64,000 nucleotides of DNA. It comes from Fremontodendron californicum. Lineage: Eukaryota; Streptophyta; Magnoliopsida; Malvales; Malvaceae. The stretch covers positions 9,715,160 to 9,779,159 of the forward strand of contig JAULJL010000021.1 of NCBI GenBank assembly GCA_030761205.1, given 5' to 3'. The notes below the pieces were generated by a model. It ran no database searches and was not told the origin of the DNA. It saw only the letters and a list, made by a program, of their open reading frames with translations. Numbering within the stretch: position 1 is the first letter of the stretch; every line of letters starts with the position of its first letter. Shown one piece after another: positions 32,055-45,100 of this stretch. The position numbers were made by a program, and so were the translations under genes.

Positions 32055-35000
32055 ATGGGGTGGTTAAGAGCTGGTTCAAGTGTGGCAAAGCTTGCTATTA
32101 GGAGGACTTTGTCTCAGGGTGGATCGTATGCTACAAGATCACGCGTTGTTCCTTCACAGGGTCGATATTTTCATACCACTGTCTTTAAATCTAAGGCACA
32201 GTCTGCACCTGTTCCTCGCCCTGTGCCGCTTTCTAAGCTAACTGATAGTTTCTTAGATGGAACCAGTAGTGTGTACTTAGAGGAGCTTCAGAGGGCCTGG
32301 GAAGCTGACCCAGATAGTGTTGATGAATCATGGGACAATTTCTTCAGGAATTTTGTGGGTCAGGCTGCCACATCCCCTGGAATTTCAGGCCAGACGATTC
32401 AGGAGAGTATGCGATTGTTATTGCTTGTGAGGGCTTACCAGGTTAATGGTCACATGAAAGCAAAGTTGGATCCCTTGGGTTTAGAGGAAAGAGAAATCCC
32501 TGATGATTTGGATCCTGCTCTTTATGGTTTTACTGAAGCTGATCTTGATAGAGAATTCTTTTTAGGTGTCTGGAGGATGTCTGGGTTTTTATCAGAAAAT
32601 CGACCAGTGCGAACACTTAGGTCAATTTTGACTCGGCTTGAACAAGCTTACTGTGGAAGCATTGGGTTTGAGTACATGCACATTGCTGACCGTGAGAAGT
32701 GCAACTGGTTGAGAGACAAGATTGAAACCCCAACACCTATGCAGTACAACCGGCAGCGGCGTGAAGTCATTCTTGATAGGCTTATATGGAGTACGCAGTT
32801 TGAAAATTTCTTGGCCACTAAGTGGACAACAGCTAAGAGGTTTGGTCTAGAAGGTGGTGAGACTTTAATTCCTGGAATGAAAGAGATGTTTGACAGGTCT
32901 GCGGACCTTGGGGTTGAGAGCATTGTTATTGGGATGCCTCATAGAGGAAGACTGAATGTGCTAGGTAATGTTGTCCGAAAGCCACTTCGTCAAATATTTA
33001 GTGAGTTCAGTGGTGGTACAAAGCCTGTGGATGAAGTTGGGCTTTACACAGGAACTGGTGATGTCAAATATCACTTGGGAACTTCTTATGATAGACCAAC
33101 AAGAGGTGGAAAGAGAATCCATTTGTCTTTAGTTGCAAACCCCAGTCACTTGGAAGCTGTGGACCCAGTTGTTGTCGGAAAAACTAGAGCAAAGCAGTAT
33201 TACTCCAATGACGTGGATAGGACCAAGAACATGGCTGTTTTGATTCATGGAGATGGCAGCTTTGCTGGACAGGGTGTAGTCTATGAAACTCTTCATCTTA
33301 GTGCACTTCCGAACTACACTACTGGTGGCACTATACATATTGTAGTCAACAACCAAGTGGCATTTACAACTGATCCAATGGCAGGAAGATCTTCACAGTA
33401 TTGTACTGATGTTGCCAAAGCCTTGGATGCTCCCATTTTCCATGTAAACGGAGATGATGTTGAGGCTGTTGTCCATGCATGTGAACTTGCAGCAGAGTGG
33501 CGCCAAACCTTCCATTCAGATGTTGTGGTTGATTTGGTCTGTTATCGTAGATTTGGGCATAATGAGATTGATGAACCATCATTCACACAGCCAAAGATGT
33601 ATAAGGTCTGCCAGTCTACTTACCTGTTTGGTTATGTATTTTCCCTTTACACATGTCATAGTTGTTCCTGCCCTTATTTTTTTTGTGGTTCTGTTGCTCC
33701 TGAGAAATGACCCAAACTTCACATATTTAGATTCTTTTTGGTTCTAACAGATCATTCGGAATCACCCCTCAGCTCTTCAGATCTACCAAAACAATTTGTT
33801 AGAGTCTGGGCAGGTGACAGAGGAAGACATTGGTAGTATAAGTCAGAAGGTCAGTTCAATTCTTAATGAAGAATTTTTGGCCAGCAAAGATTATGTTCCC
33901 AAAAGAAGGGACTGGCTTTCTGCTTATTGGATGGGATTCAAGTCACCTGAACAACTTTCACGTGTCCGAAACACTGGGTTTGTTGGCTTATTTGTCAATT
34001 TCAACTTTCATTTTGGGTAGCTCTGATCTGTACTCACCGATGAAACTTTCATGTTATGCAGGGTTAAACCTGAGATATTGAAGAATGTTGGCAAAGCAAT
34101 CACAACCCTTCCAGATAATTTTAAGCCTCATAGAGCAGTTAAGAAGGTTTATGAACAACGTGCACAAATGATCGAGACAGGGGAGGGCCTTGACTGGGCT
34201 ATGGGTGAAGCACTTGCATTTGCTACTTTGGTGGTGGAAGGTAACCATGTTAGGCTGAGTGGTCAGGATGTGGAAAGGGGTACATTCAGTCATCGGCATT
34301 CTGTGATTCATGACCAGGAAACAGGGGAACAGTACTGCCCTCTGGACCATGTTATCATCAACCAAAATGAGGAAATGTTTACTGTCAGCAATAGGTAACC
34401 TATTCGTGCTTTGAGCTTTGTGTAATAGTTAATTTTTCAGTCCAATATAATACATTTTCTCCTAGAATGAATGTACCAGGATTTGTGCTTTTATATATTT
34501 GAGTTGGAAATCCTTGGAGAGGAAGAGAATCCATCTCCATTGTACTTATCCAATAGAAAAAAAAGACAAAATAAAAAGAGTAACTGAAAAAGAAGAACCT
34601 TTATTTGTATTTCTCTTTTAATATTAAGGTTAATTTGAATCTATTTATATGTGATTGCCAAAGAATTCTTATCATCTAAGTAAATGTTGCAAATTAAATG
34701 TTAATTGTGTTCTGCATCATGGTATAACTTATTGAAAATTGCTCCACTTGACTGCACCTCGTACTTGGAACATGTTTTACATGTGGTTTTCAACATGGAA
34801 TGACTAGTACAATTTCACACTTTATATCTTTCACTCGCAAATTTATAATTTTCTGCTTTAGCTGACAATATCCTTGCTTCTTGTGCTAAGTTATGTCTCT
34901 GCCTGAGAATTGTTAGATTGTGCATGATAATTTTATGTAGCATTTGTTCTTTTGTTCTTTTTGTTAATTTTGGATTCTTCTGAGCAACATGTGGTCTTGA

Positions 35001-37187
35001 GTGCAGTTCTCTTTCTGAGTTCGGTGTGGTCGGATTTGAATTGGGTTACTCGATGGAAAATCCGAATTCCTTGGTTATGTGGGAAGCTCAGTTTGGTGAC
35101 TTCGCTAATGGTGCTCAAGTGATCTTTGATCAATTTCTGAGTAGCGGGGAGTCAAAGTGGCTGCGTCAAACCGGTCTGGTTCTGCTGCTTCCTCATGGTT
35201 ATGATGGACAAGGTCCTGAACATTCGAGTGCACGACTAGAGCGTTTTCTTCAGGTATTCCCCATGTTGTTCTTTGCGCATCTTTGTTTAGCTTCATCATC
35301 CTTCTTGTATTCACATTCACGCTATGCTCCCTAGCATGTCTTTGTATGCATCAAAAGCCGAAGAAAGAAAAGAACTTCACTGCGCAATGATAACTAGATT
35401 GATATAAACTTTTGCAGATGAGTGATGATAATCCTTTTGTGATACCTGAGATGGATCCGACTCTTCGTAAGCAAATTCAGGAGTGCAACTGTCAGGTGGT
35501 TAATGTTACAACACCTGCTAATTACTTCCATGTTTTGCGGCGCCAGGTGAGTTCTACTTATGGTTATTAATGGTGTTTCAGCTTTGAGGCTAGTCTTGCC
35601 ATTTCCTTATCGTTTCTTCTCTCCTCTCTCAGATACACAGGGAATTCCGTAAACCACTTATTGTGATGTCCCCAAAAAACTTGCTTCGTCACAAGGACTG
35701 CAAATCGAATCTTTCTGAATTTGATGATGTTCAAGGCCACCCTGGTTTTGATAAACAAGGGACCAGATTTAAGCGCCTCATAAAGGATCAGAATATGCAC
35801 TCTGACCTCGAGGAGGGTATCGGACGCTTGGTACTTTGTTCTGGAAAGGTTTGCTATGCCCTTGGTTTCTCCTTGTTTTCCTCTTGTATAAACGGTTTAC
35901 TTCTGGAATTTTATCTGTTAGAGTGAACCAGACTTATGTTGCTCTGACTCTTCATTTTTCTTGAAGTATCCGTGTCTGACGCATATCCGGACATGAGTAT
36001 GGGGATATGACCCTCCAAGAACTTTCCAAATACATGAAAAAACTTAGAAAAATTGAACATAGCCGTATCCGGCACTCACACCCGACTCCGAGTAACAGAA
36101 CCAGACAACTAAGAGTTCATAAATTTTGTTATCTTGTTGGGGTTCCAACTTAGTTTTCTGAATCCACCTGATAAATATGTGCTGAATCTTCTATGCAGAT
36201 TTAATATTTCTGTGTTATTTTCGATACAATAATCAATATTCTATCTGCTTTCAGGTTTACTACGAGCTTGATGATGAGCGAAAGAAGAAAAATGCTACCG
36301 ACATTGCTATATGTCGTGTGGAGCAGCTTTGCCCATTCCCTTATGACCTCATCCAGCGAGAGCTTAAGCGATATCCAAGTATGTACTCCAAACTTAGACT
36401 AGGAATTGATCTGTAGCACCCATTGAAACTAAAGAGACAATTTGAAGTATTATATATATATATATATATATATATTTGGCTGGAAATGTTTTGAGAATTC
36501 ACTAGGGCATAGTTGCTAATGAAAAGCTTGCTGCTGAATAAATTTGTTTAGGTTTCTTAAAACTTATGTTGCTCCGACTCTTCATTTTTCTTGAAATACC
36601 TGTGTCTGACGCATATCCGGAGATGGATACGTGGATATGACCCTCCAAATACATGGAAAAACTTTAAAAAATTGAACATATCCGTGTTGGACACATACCT
36701 GTATCCAACACTCACACCCGAGTCCGAGTAACATAGCTTGAAACTTTTATTCGTTTTGGAACCTCCCGTCTCTCCCTCTTTCTTTTATTATGAAACTGGA
36801 TGTGCTAGCTGTGGGGGGTTATGTGCTGTTAGGTTTAGTAATTTTTCATGCATTCTGAGCCTTTATTTCTTTTCATGCCTTTCTTTTTTTTTTCGATATT
36901 GAGACATCATTTCTGATTTTTACTTTTGGGGGGTTACTTCAGACGCAGAGATTGTTTGGTGTCAAGAAGAACCAATGAACATGGGTGCATACAGTTACAT
37001 TGCACCCCGTCTTGCCACTTCGATGACTTCTCTCAGTCGAGGAACCTTCGAGGATATCAGATATGTCGGTCGCGCTCCATCTGCTGCCACTGCAACCGGT
37101 TTCTATTCTTTTCATGTGAAGGAACAAACCGAGCTCGTTCAAACGGCCGTTCAACCTGAACCGATCAAGTTCAATGCCATTGTCTGA
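32055..37187 (+). CDS. OGDH: 2-oxoglutarate dehydrogenase E1, mitochondrial, copy 1
   Basis: Thiamine-diphosphate enzyme that decarboxylates 2-oxoglutarate in the TCA cycle, as E1 of the OGDH complex. Eight coding exons: 32055-33605, 33751-33977, 34062-34394, 35007-35253, 35418-35546, 35633-35848, 36255-36378, 36943-37187; together 1023 aa, near the length known for plant E1. It has an Arg/Ser-rich N-terminal mitochondrial presequence, the LxDxFLDGTSSVYLEELQ start of the mature enzyme, GMPHRGRLNVLGNV, and the thiamine motif from HGDGSFAGQG (about residue 397) to NNQ (about 431). All phases join. The large first exon carries half the protein. Introns 6 and 7 each hold one TIR-A copy. The paralogue follows in tandem, 2.2 kb downstream. 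Confidence 0.97.
35933..36097 (-). mobile_element. TIR-A element in OGDH copy 1 intron 6
   Basis: CTTATGTTGCTCTGACTCTT to GACTCCGAGTAACA. Perfect 8-bp target duplication GAACCAGA. Its site is unrelated to the insertion in intron 6 of copy 2. Confidence 0.93.
36448..36475. repeat. (AT)n microsatellite in OGDH copy 1 intron 7
   Basis: About 25 bp of alternating T and A. Confidence 0.8.
36564..36736 (-). mobile_element. TIR-A element in OGDH copy 1 intron 7
   Basis: TTATGTTGCTCCGACTCTTC to GTCCGAGTAACATAG. Flanks CTTAAAAC and CTTGAAAC match at seven of eight bases. Confidence 0.92.
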
Positions 37188-37358
37188 AGCTTTTCCCAGA
37201 AAGCAAACTTGAAAAACTATAGCGTTATAGAAAATTTCTCAAATAACATATTTGGTGCAGACTGCAGAGCTTGAAACTCTTTGTTAGGGTTTTGTTTGTT
37301 TTTTTGATGCTTGTCATTTTTCCCTATACCTTTTCTGCCAAGGCACCATTGTTACCAT

Positions 37359-37548
37359 CTATGTTACTCGGACTCGGGTGTGAGTGTCGGACATGGATAT
37401 GTGTCCGACACGGGTATGTTCAATTTTTTCCAAGATTTTCATGTATTTAGAGGGTCTTTGGAGGATCATATCATCATATCCATGTCCAGATATGCGTCGG
37501 ACACGGGTATCAGACACGGATACTTCAAAAAAAAAATGAAGAGTCGGA
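37359..37548 (+). mobile_element. TIR-A element downstream of OGDH copy 1
   Basis: CTATGTTACTCGGACTCGGG to AAATGAAGAGTCGGA. The last bases (AGCAACATAG) are missing. It may lie in the 3' UTR. Confidence 0.88.
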
Positions 37549-37695
37549 ATATTTGATTTGATGCATAATTTTCATTGTAATATTTTATATTTTTTGTTTC
37601 TTGGAAATAAGAGAAAAAATTGAGAAAGTTAAAGAAAAAAAAAAAACCATACTTTTTCCCTCTTGTTTTATGTTTTCTCTTGTAATGGTAAGGAT

Positions 37696-37958
37696 CAGAG
37701 GTGCTCATGGTCGGGTCGAGCCGTGGCCTGATTTTTTTTTTTTTTTGATGTCCTTACCTTGGCTGGATCGGGTTGGCTCGTCGGTTCATATTCACTGTTC
37801 ATATATATTAAAAAATATTTTTTTAAAATATTTTTATAATTAAATTAATTTTTTTTATTAGGTGAATAATGATTCGGGCCGGCCCTGATCACTAAAATAC
37901 TTGCTCAGGTCCGACCCATTATGGGCCGAACGAGTTGCCTGGCTCGTGAGCAGATCTA
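37696..37958 (+). mobile_element. TIR-E element
   Basis: Ends CAGAGGTGCTCATGGTCGGG and, from the other strand, TAGATCTGCTCACGAGCCAG. Perfect 8-bp target duplication GTAAGGAT. AT-rich core with a GGGCCGGCCCTGA arm. It fits a hAT-like MITE. Confidence 0.85.
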
Positions 37959-38870
37959 GTAAGGATTAAGAAAAGTTAATTATCGCTCAATATATTTTTA
38001 TAATTCTTTTTAAAGGGAAAAAAATCTCTAATGTTACAATATTCATTAAATAATGGAAGACATTTAGAGAAGTTATATGAAATGTGTTTTTTAGCATCTA
38101 ACAATCTTTATATAAAACTTTTTTTTGATTAATACAGAAGAGATGTAAATCTTGAGTGGTATAAAAAGATTGAATTCGTCTTTGATATATTGGCATTGAA
38201 GTTTTTTAATTTTACAAATGAGATTAAAAGATTACTATATATCTCAATTTTTTAAATTAAAATTTTTAAATTTTTTAAATATATTTTAAGAGATGTGTCG
38301 TTAATATTATTTATAAAATCTAAAAATTTCATTGATCATAGATGTGATAATTTCTTTAATAAAATTTCATAATCAAAGTTTTGAACTAAAAATTTGAGAT
38401 GGACGGATTGAAATTTATGAAATAAAAAGAAAAAGCAAATTTTTTTAGTTCGGTTTATATTGGTAGTGAAAATTTTTAATTCTACAAAGTGATTAAAAAA
38501 GTGTCACATGCTAAACTTTTTATTTTTCATTATTTTTAATTATTTTTAATATATTATAAGAGATATGTGTTATCTTATTATAAGATAATTTCTCATTTCT
38601 ATATAAGAAAAAAAAAACATTTGTTGACAAGCTAAATTCATATACAATATATCTTAGAGCATAACTGCCTCCACTTAAAATGGGAAATGCACCACTTGAC
38701 TACCAAACCGATACTTATCTCCTTAATCCTTTGAACCATAAATCTCAATTCTAAAGAAAAAAAAAATGTTTAACTCCTTTAACAATTACTCAGTTAATTA
38801 CCCTTTTTTTTTTGTTTGAGTTTCTTCTAATATCTCTCTAATTAACCACCAGGTATGATCATCCTTGCTA
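37959..38870. other. AT-rich spacer between the OGDH copies
   Basis: No gene was seen. Two related AT-rich pieces (38200-38340 and 38470-38600) share the block TTTTAAGAGATGTG or TATAAGAGATATGTG. Confidence 0.45.
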
Positions 38871-39165
38871 AGTATCCCTTTCTCTGTAATTTTCTTTTTT
38901 ATTGTTAAATCTTTCACTTCAATCTTCATGTTCATTTAACAAAACTTGCATGAATTAAGACTCTTCATTTTCATCTGCAGCTCCTTTGATCTTTATATGA
39001 AACAATGTGCCCCAGTAGGATGGTTTTTTTATTATTTATTTTGGGTTTATTTTCTTATTTATGCATATCCATATATGTTTTTGTGATTATCTTTGAGTTA
39101 TAAATTATGCACTATGGATTTTAGTTATGCAATTTATTTTACTGTTTTTGCATTATGATTTCACC

Positions 39166-39193
39166 ATATATATATATATATATATATATATAT
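39166..39193. repeat. (AT)n microsatellite upstream of OGDH copy 2
   Basis: About 27 bp of alternating A and T in the presumed leader or leader intron. Confidence 0.8.
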
Positions 39194-39372
39194 CTTTTTT
39201 CTTGATCTCTTGTTGCCATAGATGAGATAGTAGTTATAGAAATTTTTGTTCTTTGGCTCTCCTTCAAGACCTTGCTGATAGACTTGATTTTGTTTGTGAT
39301 TTGTTTAGATGTTCATTGATTGAGGATTAAGCCTTGGAAAGTACAATCTTTGGGTAACTTTTATCAGAAGTA

Positions 39373-41973
39373 ATGGCTTGGTTTAGAGCAAGTTCTTATT
39401 TGGGAAAGCTAGCCACCAGAAGAACACTTTCTCAGGGTGGATCATATGCAATAAGAAGAAATATTTCTTCACAAAATCGATGTTTTCGATCTACTTTCTT
39501 CAATTCAAAGGATCAAACTTCACCTGTTCCTCGAGCTGTTCCTCTTTCAAAGCTATCTGATAGCTTTCTTGATGGAACAAGTAGTGTGTATTTAGAAGAA
39601 CTTCAAAGAGCTTGGGAAGCTGATAAAAACAGTGTTGATGAATCCTGGGATAATTTCTTCAGGAATTTCGTCGGACAGGCATCGGATTCGCCCGGAGTTT
39701 CAGGCCAAACGATACAAGAAAGTATGCGTTTGATGTTGCTTGTAAGGGCTTACCAAGTTAATGGCCACCTGAAAGCAGATTTAGACCCATTGTGTTTGGA
39801 AGAAAGGGAAATTCCTTATGAATTAGACCCTTCATTCTATGGTTTCACAGAAACAGATCTTGATAGGGAATTCTTTCTAGGTGTATGGAGTATGTCAGGA
39901 TTTTTATCCGAAAATCGTCCGGTGCAGACTCTGAGGTCCATATTAACCCGGCTCGAACAATCATATTGTGGGAGTATCGGATACGAGTATATGCACATTG
40001 AGGAACGTGAGAAATGCAACTGGATAAGGGAAAAGATTGAAACTCCAACACCAATGCAATACACTAAGGATCGCCGTGTTGTAATTCTCGATAGGCTTAT
40101 ATGGAGTACACAGTTTGAGAATTTCTTGGCTACAAAGATGAAAACAGCAAAGAGATTTGGGCTTGAAGGTTGTGAGACATTGATTCCTGGTATGAAAGAG
40201 ATGTTTGACAGAGCTGCTAATATGGGTGTAGAGAGTATAGTTGTTGGAATGCCTCACAGAGGCAGATTAAACGTTTTGGGCAACGTTTTTCGAAAACCAT
40301 TACGACAGATATTCAGTGAGTTTGATAAGAACACAAAGTTTGAAGATGAAACTGGGCTTTACACAGGAACAGGTGATGTTAAGTATCATTTGGGAACTTC
40401 TTATGATCGACCAACTAGAGGTGGGAAGAGGATTCATCTTTCTTTGGTTGCAAATCCAAGTCATTTAGAAGCTGTAGATCCAGTTGTGATTGGAAAAACT
40501 CGAGCAAAGCAATATTTTTCGAATGATTTGGATCGAACTAGGAACATGGCTGTATTGATTCATGGAGATGGTAGCTTTGCTGGACAAGGGGTGGTTTATG
40601 AAACTCTACATCTTAGTGCATTGCCAAATTATACTACAGGTGGGACTATACACATTGTAGTGAACAATCAAGTGGCTTTTACAACTGATCCAAGGTCTGG
40701 AAGATCTTCACAATATTGTACTGATGTTGCCAAGGCTTTAAATGCTCCCATTTTTCATGTTAATGGTGATGATATGGAGGCTGTTGTTCATGTATGTGAG
40801 CTTGCAGCACAATGGCGTCAGACATTCCATTCAGATGTTGTAGTTGATGTAGTTTGTTATCGAAGATTCGGGCACAATGAGATTGATGAGCCATTTTTCA
40901 CACAGCCTAAAATGTACAAGGTTAGTCTTTCTATATTCCTTCTATTGATTTTTTGTTTTCTTGTGTCAAAAGCTATGTTATTCGGACTCGGTATGAGTGT
41001 CAGATACAGATATAGGTATGTTCAATTTTTTTTCAAGATTTTCATGTATTTAGAAGTCTTTGAAAGATCATGTCCCCATACCCATGTCCAGATATGGGTT
41101 GGACACGAAATGTGTCCGACACGGGTATGTTCAATTTTTTTCAAGATTTTCTTGTATTTGGAGGTCTTTGAAGGGTCATATCCCCATAACCATATCCGGA
41201 TATGGGTCAGACATGGATGTCAGACACGGATATTAAAAAAAAAAAAAAAAGTCGGAGCAACATAGGTCAAAAGTTTCTTTGTTATTAACTAGAACTGGTG
41301 CTAACAGGTGATTCAAAAGCATCCCTCATCTCTTGAAATTTACCAAAACAAGCTTTTAGAATCTGGGGAGGTGACAGAAGAAGATATTAATAGGATACAC
41401 AAAAAGGTTGATTCCATTCTCAATGAAGAATTCTTGAATAGTAAAGAGTATGTTCAGCAAAGAAGGGATTGGCTTTCAACTAATTGGGAAGGATTCAAGT
41501 CACCTGAGCAGCTTTCACGAATCCGAAACACTGGGTTGGCAGCACAATCTATTATTTGTCTTGTTCTTGTTTATCAAACTCTTCCAGGATTTTGTGCTTA
41601 AATTTCCTTGCTGTTATTTTAACAGGGTAAACCCAGATATACTAAAGAATGTTGGCAGAGCAATCACAGTTCTTCCTGAAGATTTTAAGCCCCATAGAGC
41701 AGTAAAAAAAGTATACCAAGATCGTGCTCGGATGATTGAAACTGGGGAGGGCCTTGACTGGGCAATTGGAGAGGCACTTGCTTTTGCAACATTGCTAGTG
41801 GAAGGCTACCATGTTAGACTCAGTGGGCAGGATGTTGAAAGAGGTACATTTAGTCATCGGCATGCAATGATTCATGATCAGGAAACAGGAAATAAGTATT
41901 GCCCTCTTGACCATGTCATGGAAAATCAGAATGAAGAGATGTTTACCGTGAGTAACAGGTACAAGTTTGTTAA

Positions 41974-42066
<93 letters not shown>

Positions 42067-42075
42067 CTTGCTGTT

Positions 42076-42108
<33 letters not shown>

Positions 42109-45100
42109 CTGGCTGTTTATGTTGCTCCGACTCTTTATTTTTCTTGAAGTATCCTTGTCCGATGCATATCCGGACATAGGTATGGGGATATGATCCCTCA
42201 AGCTATGTTACTTGGACTCGAGTGTGAGTGTCGGACACAGGTATGTTCAATTTTTCCTAGATTTCCTTGTATTTGGAGGGTCGTTGGAGGATCATATCCC
42301 CATACCCATGTCTAGATATGCGTATGACACGGATGTCGGACACGGTACTTCAAGAAAAATGAAAAGTCGGAGCAACATAGCCCTCAAGGACCTTCCAAAT
42401 ACATCGAAAAACTTAAAATAAATAAAATATACCCGTGCTTCAACATATCCGTGTCCGACACTCACACCCGAGTCCGAGTAACATAGCTTGCTGCTATGTT
42501 TTATACTCTTATATTTTGTTTTAACAGATTGACTATTACAGTTATATTTCATATTGAGGAAGACATTCTCCGGCTAGTGCCATTTTTCTGTTGATCCAAA
42601 ACTTCAACTTCTATGCTCCTTAAGTCATCTTTTATCTATTTATGCATCCATATTACTTTCTAGGGTCTTTGGCCAAAAGAGGGGGGGGGGGGGGGGGAAA
42701 TTGCAGGGTATTCTTTAATATAAGCTTTAGGGTATTCTTTAATATAAGCTTTTTAAGTACAAGCAAGTATAAACTCCATGATCTGTATCAAATATTAACA
42801 AGGAATCCATTGCAAACCTCAAAATGTAATTTGTCTTGATGCTTTCTAAGATGCATGATATATAATCCAAGATTTGCAATTAACTTTTCCAGCAAGCCAT
42901 CTGTCAGATTGTGTACCTCTCAGATACAAATGCAATGCCAGTCATCTTTTGTGTCTTAGGATGCAACTTTGGAATGAATACCTATGTTACAGGTGTGAGT
43001 GTCGATATGGGTATGTGTCCGGCATGGGTATAGTCAATTTTTTCTAAGTTTTTCCATGTATTTGGAAGGTCATTGGAGATTCATATCCCTTACTCATGTC
43101 CGAATATGCATCGGACACGAGTATCGAATACAGATACTTCAAGAAAAATGAAGAGTCGGAGTAACATAGATGAATACTGATCATAGATGAGGTTCTTATA
43201 ATTGAGGAATATTTGTCCTGTTGGCAGCTCTCTTTCAGAATTTGGTGTTCTTGGATATGAACTGGGTTACTCAATGGAAAATCCAGATGCATTTGTTCTT
43301 TGGGAGGCTCAATTCGGTGATTTTGCTAATGGCGCTCAAGTTATCTTCGATCAGTTTGTAAGCAGTGGAGAGTCTAAGTGGCTACGTCAGTCAGGGCTTG
43401 TAGTACTACTTCCTCATGGTTATGATGGCCAAGGTCCTGAACATTCAAGCGCCAGACTGGAGCGATTCCTACAGGTTTGCACCAATCATACCTGGGATAT
43501 GTATTAACTTTTATGTTTCAATTGAGCTTTGCTAGTATTATTTTCAGTATAGTCGGTATCGCGCTGGTACCGGTAAATCCGAAACGGTTTATAGAAATAC
43601 ACCGGTATCGCTACGAACTAATACCAGAACAAAAACGCTACGTTCATCGGTACGGTACTGACTACTTTGATTATTTTCCCATGTGATCTGGCCCTCATTG
43701 GATTCAGTTAGGTTCATTTTAGGATTTTCCTACTCAGCTTGTTGAATATGAATGATTCTTTCGTTTGATTTGATCATTCATCATTGAAGTTTCACATTAC
43801 TTGAATTCCAAGATACAAGAACATATAACATCAGTTTAAAACATTTGTCTTTGCCAGTCATTACCTTATAAAACCTTAGCATTTTGATTCTAAGATTAGG
43901 GTGCTTTCCATTTTAAAATAATCAATTTCTGTATCAGCATAGAATTCCAACGACTATACTTACTGTGACAATGGCAGATGAGTGATGAGAATCCTTATGA
44001 AATACCTGAAATGGATCCAACACATCGAAACCAAATACAGAAATGCAATTGGCAGGTTGTCAATGCTACAACTCCTGCAAATTACTTCCATCTTTTACGG
44101 CGACAGGTGAGTCGAGCACTTCTTCTTGTACAAATATATACTATGTTGCTCCGACTCTTCATTTTTCTTGAAATACTCATGTCTGACACCCGTGTCACGC
44201 ATATTCGGACATGGGTACGGAGATATGATCCTTCAATGACCCTCCAAATACATGAAAATTTTGGAAAAAAATTGAACATACCCGTGTCGGACACATACTC
44301 GTGTCCAACACTCACACCTGAGTCCGAGTAACATAGTATATATATTTATATCAGTTGCTAGCTTGCTTATATACATGGCTACATTTCTAGATACACAGGG
44401 AATTCCGTAAGCCTCTGATTGTAATGTCTCCAAAGAACCTGCTTCGCTACAAGTCCTGCAAATCAAATTTATCTGAATTTGATGATGTCCAAGGCCATCA
44501 AGGCTTTGACAAACAGGGAACCAGATTCAAACGCCTTATAAAAGACCAAAATGACCACTCTGATCTTGAGAAGGATATCAGGCGCCTCGTTCTTTGTTCT
44601 GGAAAGGTATGTTTGCCTTAAAAAAGAGAGTTTACACTTCCTAGTTGATCTAATTAAGCATTTCAAAGTCTCCTCATCTTATTATGCATTGTATTGTTTA
44701 GAGAGTACCCATTTTTTTGGTACCTTACCCTCCAAAGATTATTCATTATACATTATCTAGTGAAATATGATATCTTGAATCTAATTTTAATTAAAAGTCA
44801 TTTATAATTGAATCCGAAGCTTAGCTCAGTTGATTCCTATATTGCTCCGACTTTTCATTTTTATTAAAGTACCCTTGTCTAGCACCCGTGTCCAACGCAT
44901 ATCCAGATATGGGTATGGGGATATGATCCTCCAAGGACCCTCCAAATACATGGAAATCTTAGAAAAAATTGAACATACCCGTGTCGGACACATACCCGTG
45001 TCCGACATTCACACCCGAGTCCGAGTAACATAGGTTGATTCATGCTGTCACCTACGTCTATGGTTCAAATCCCAGCATCGGTAACCTCTTACCTTATCTC

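Noticed and set aside
40920..41265. Read-through extension of OGDH copy 2 exon 1
   Set aside because: The open frame only continues because a TIR-A element lies there; the donor AAG/GTTAG and the conserved exon pattern of copy 1 set the end.
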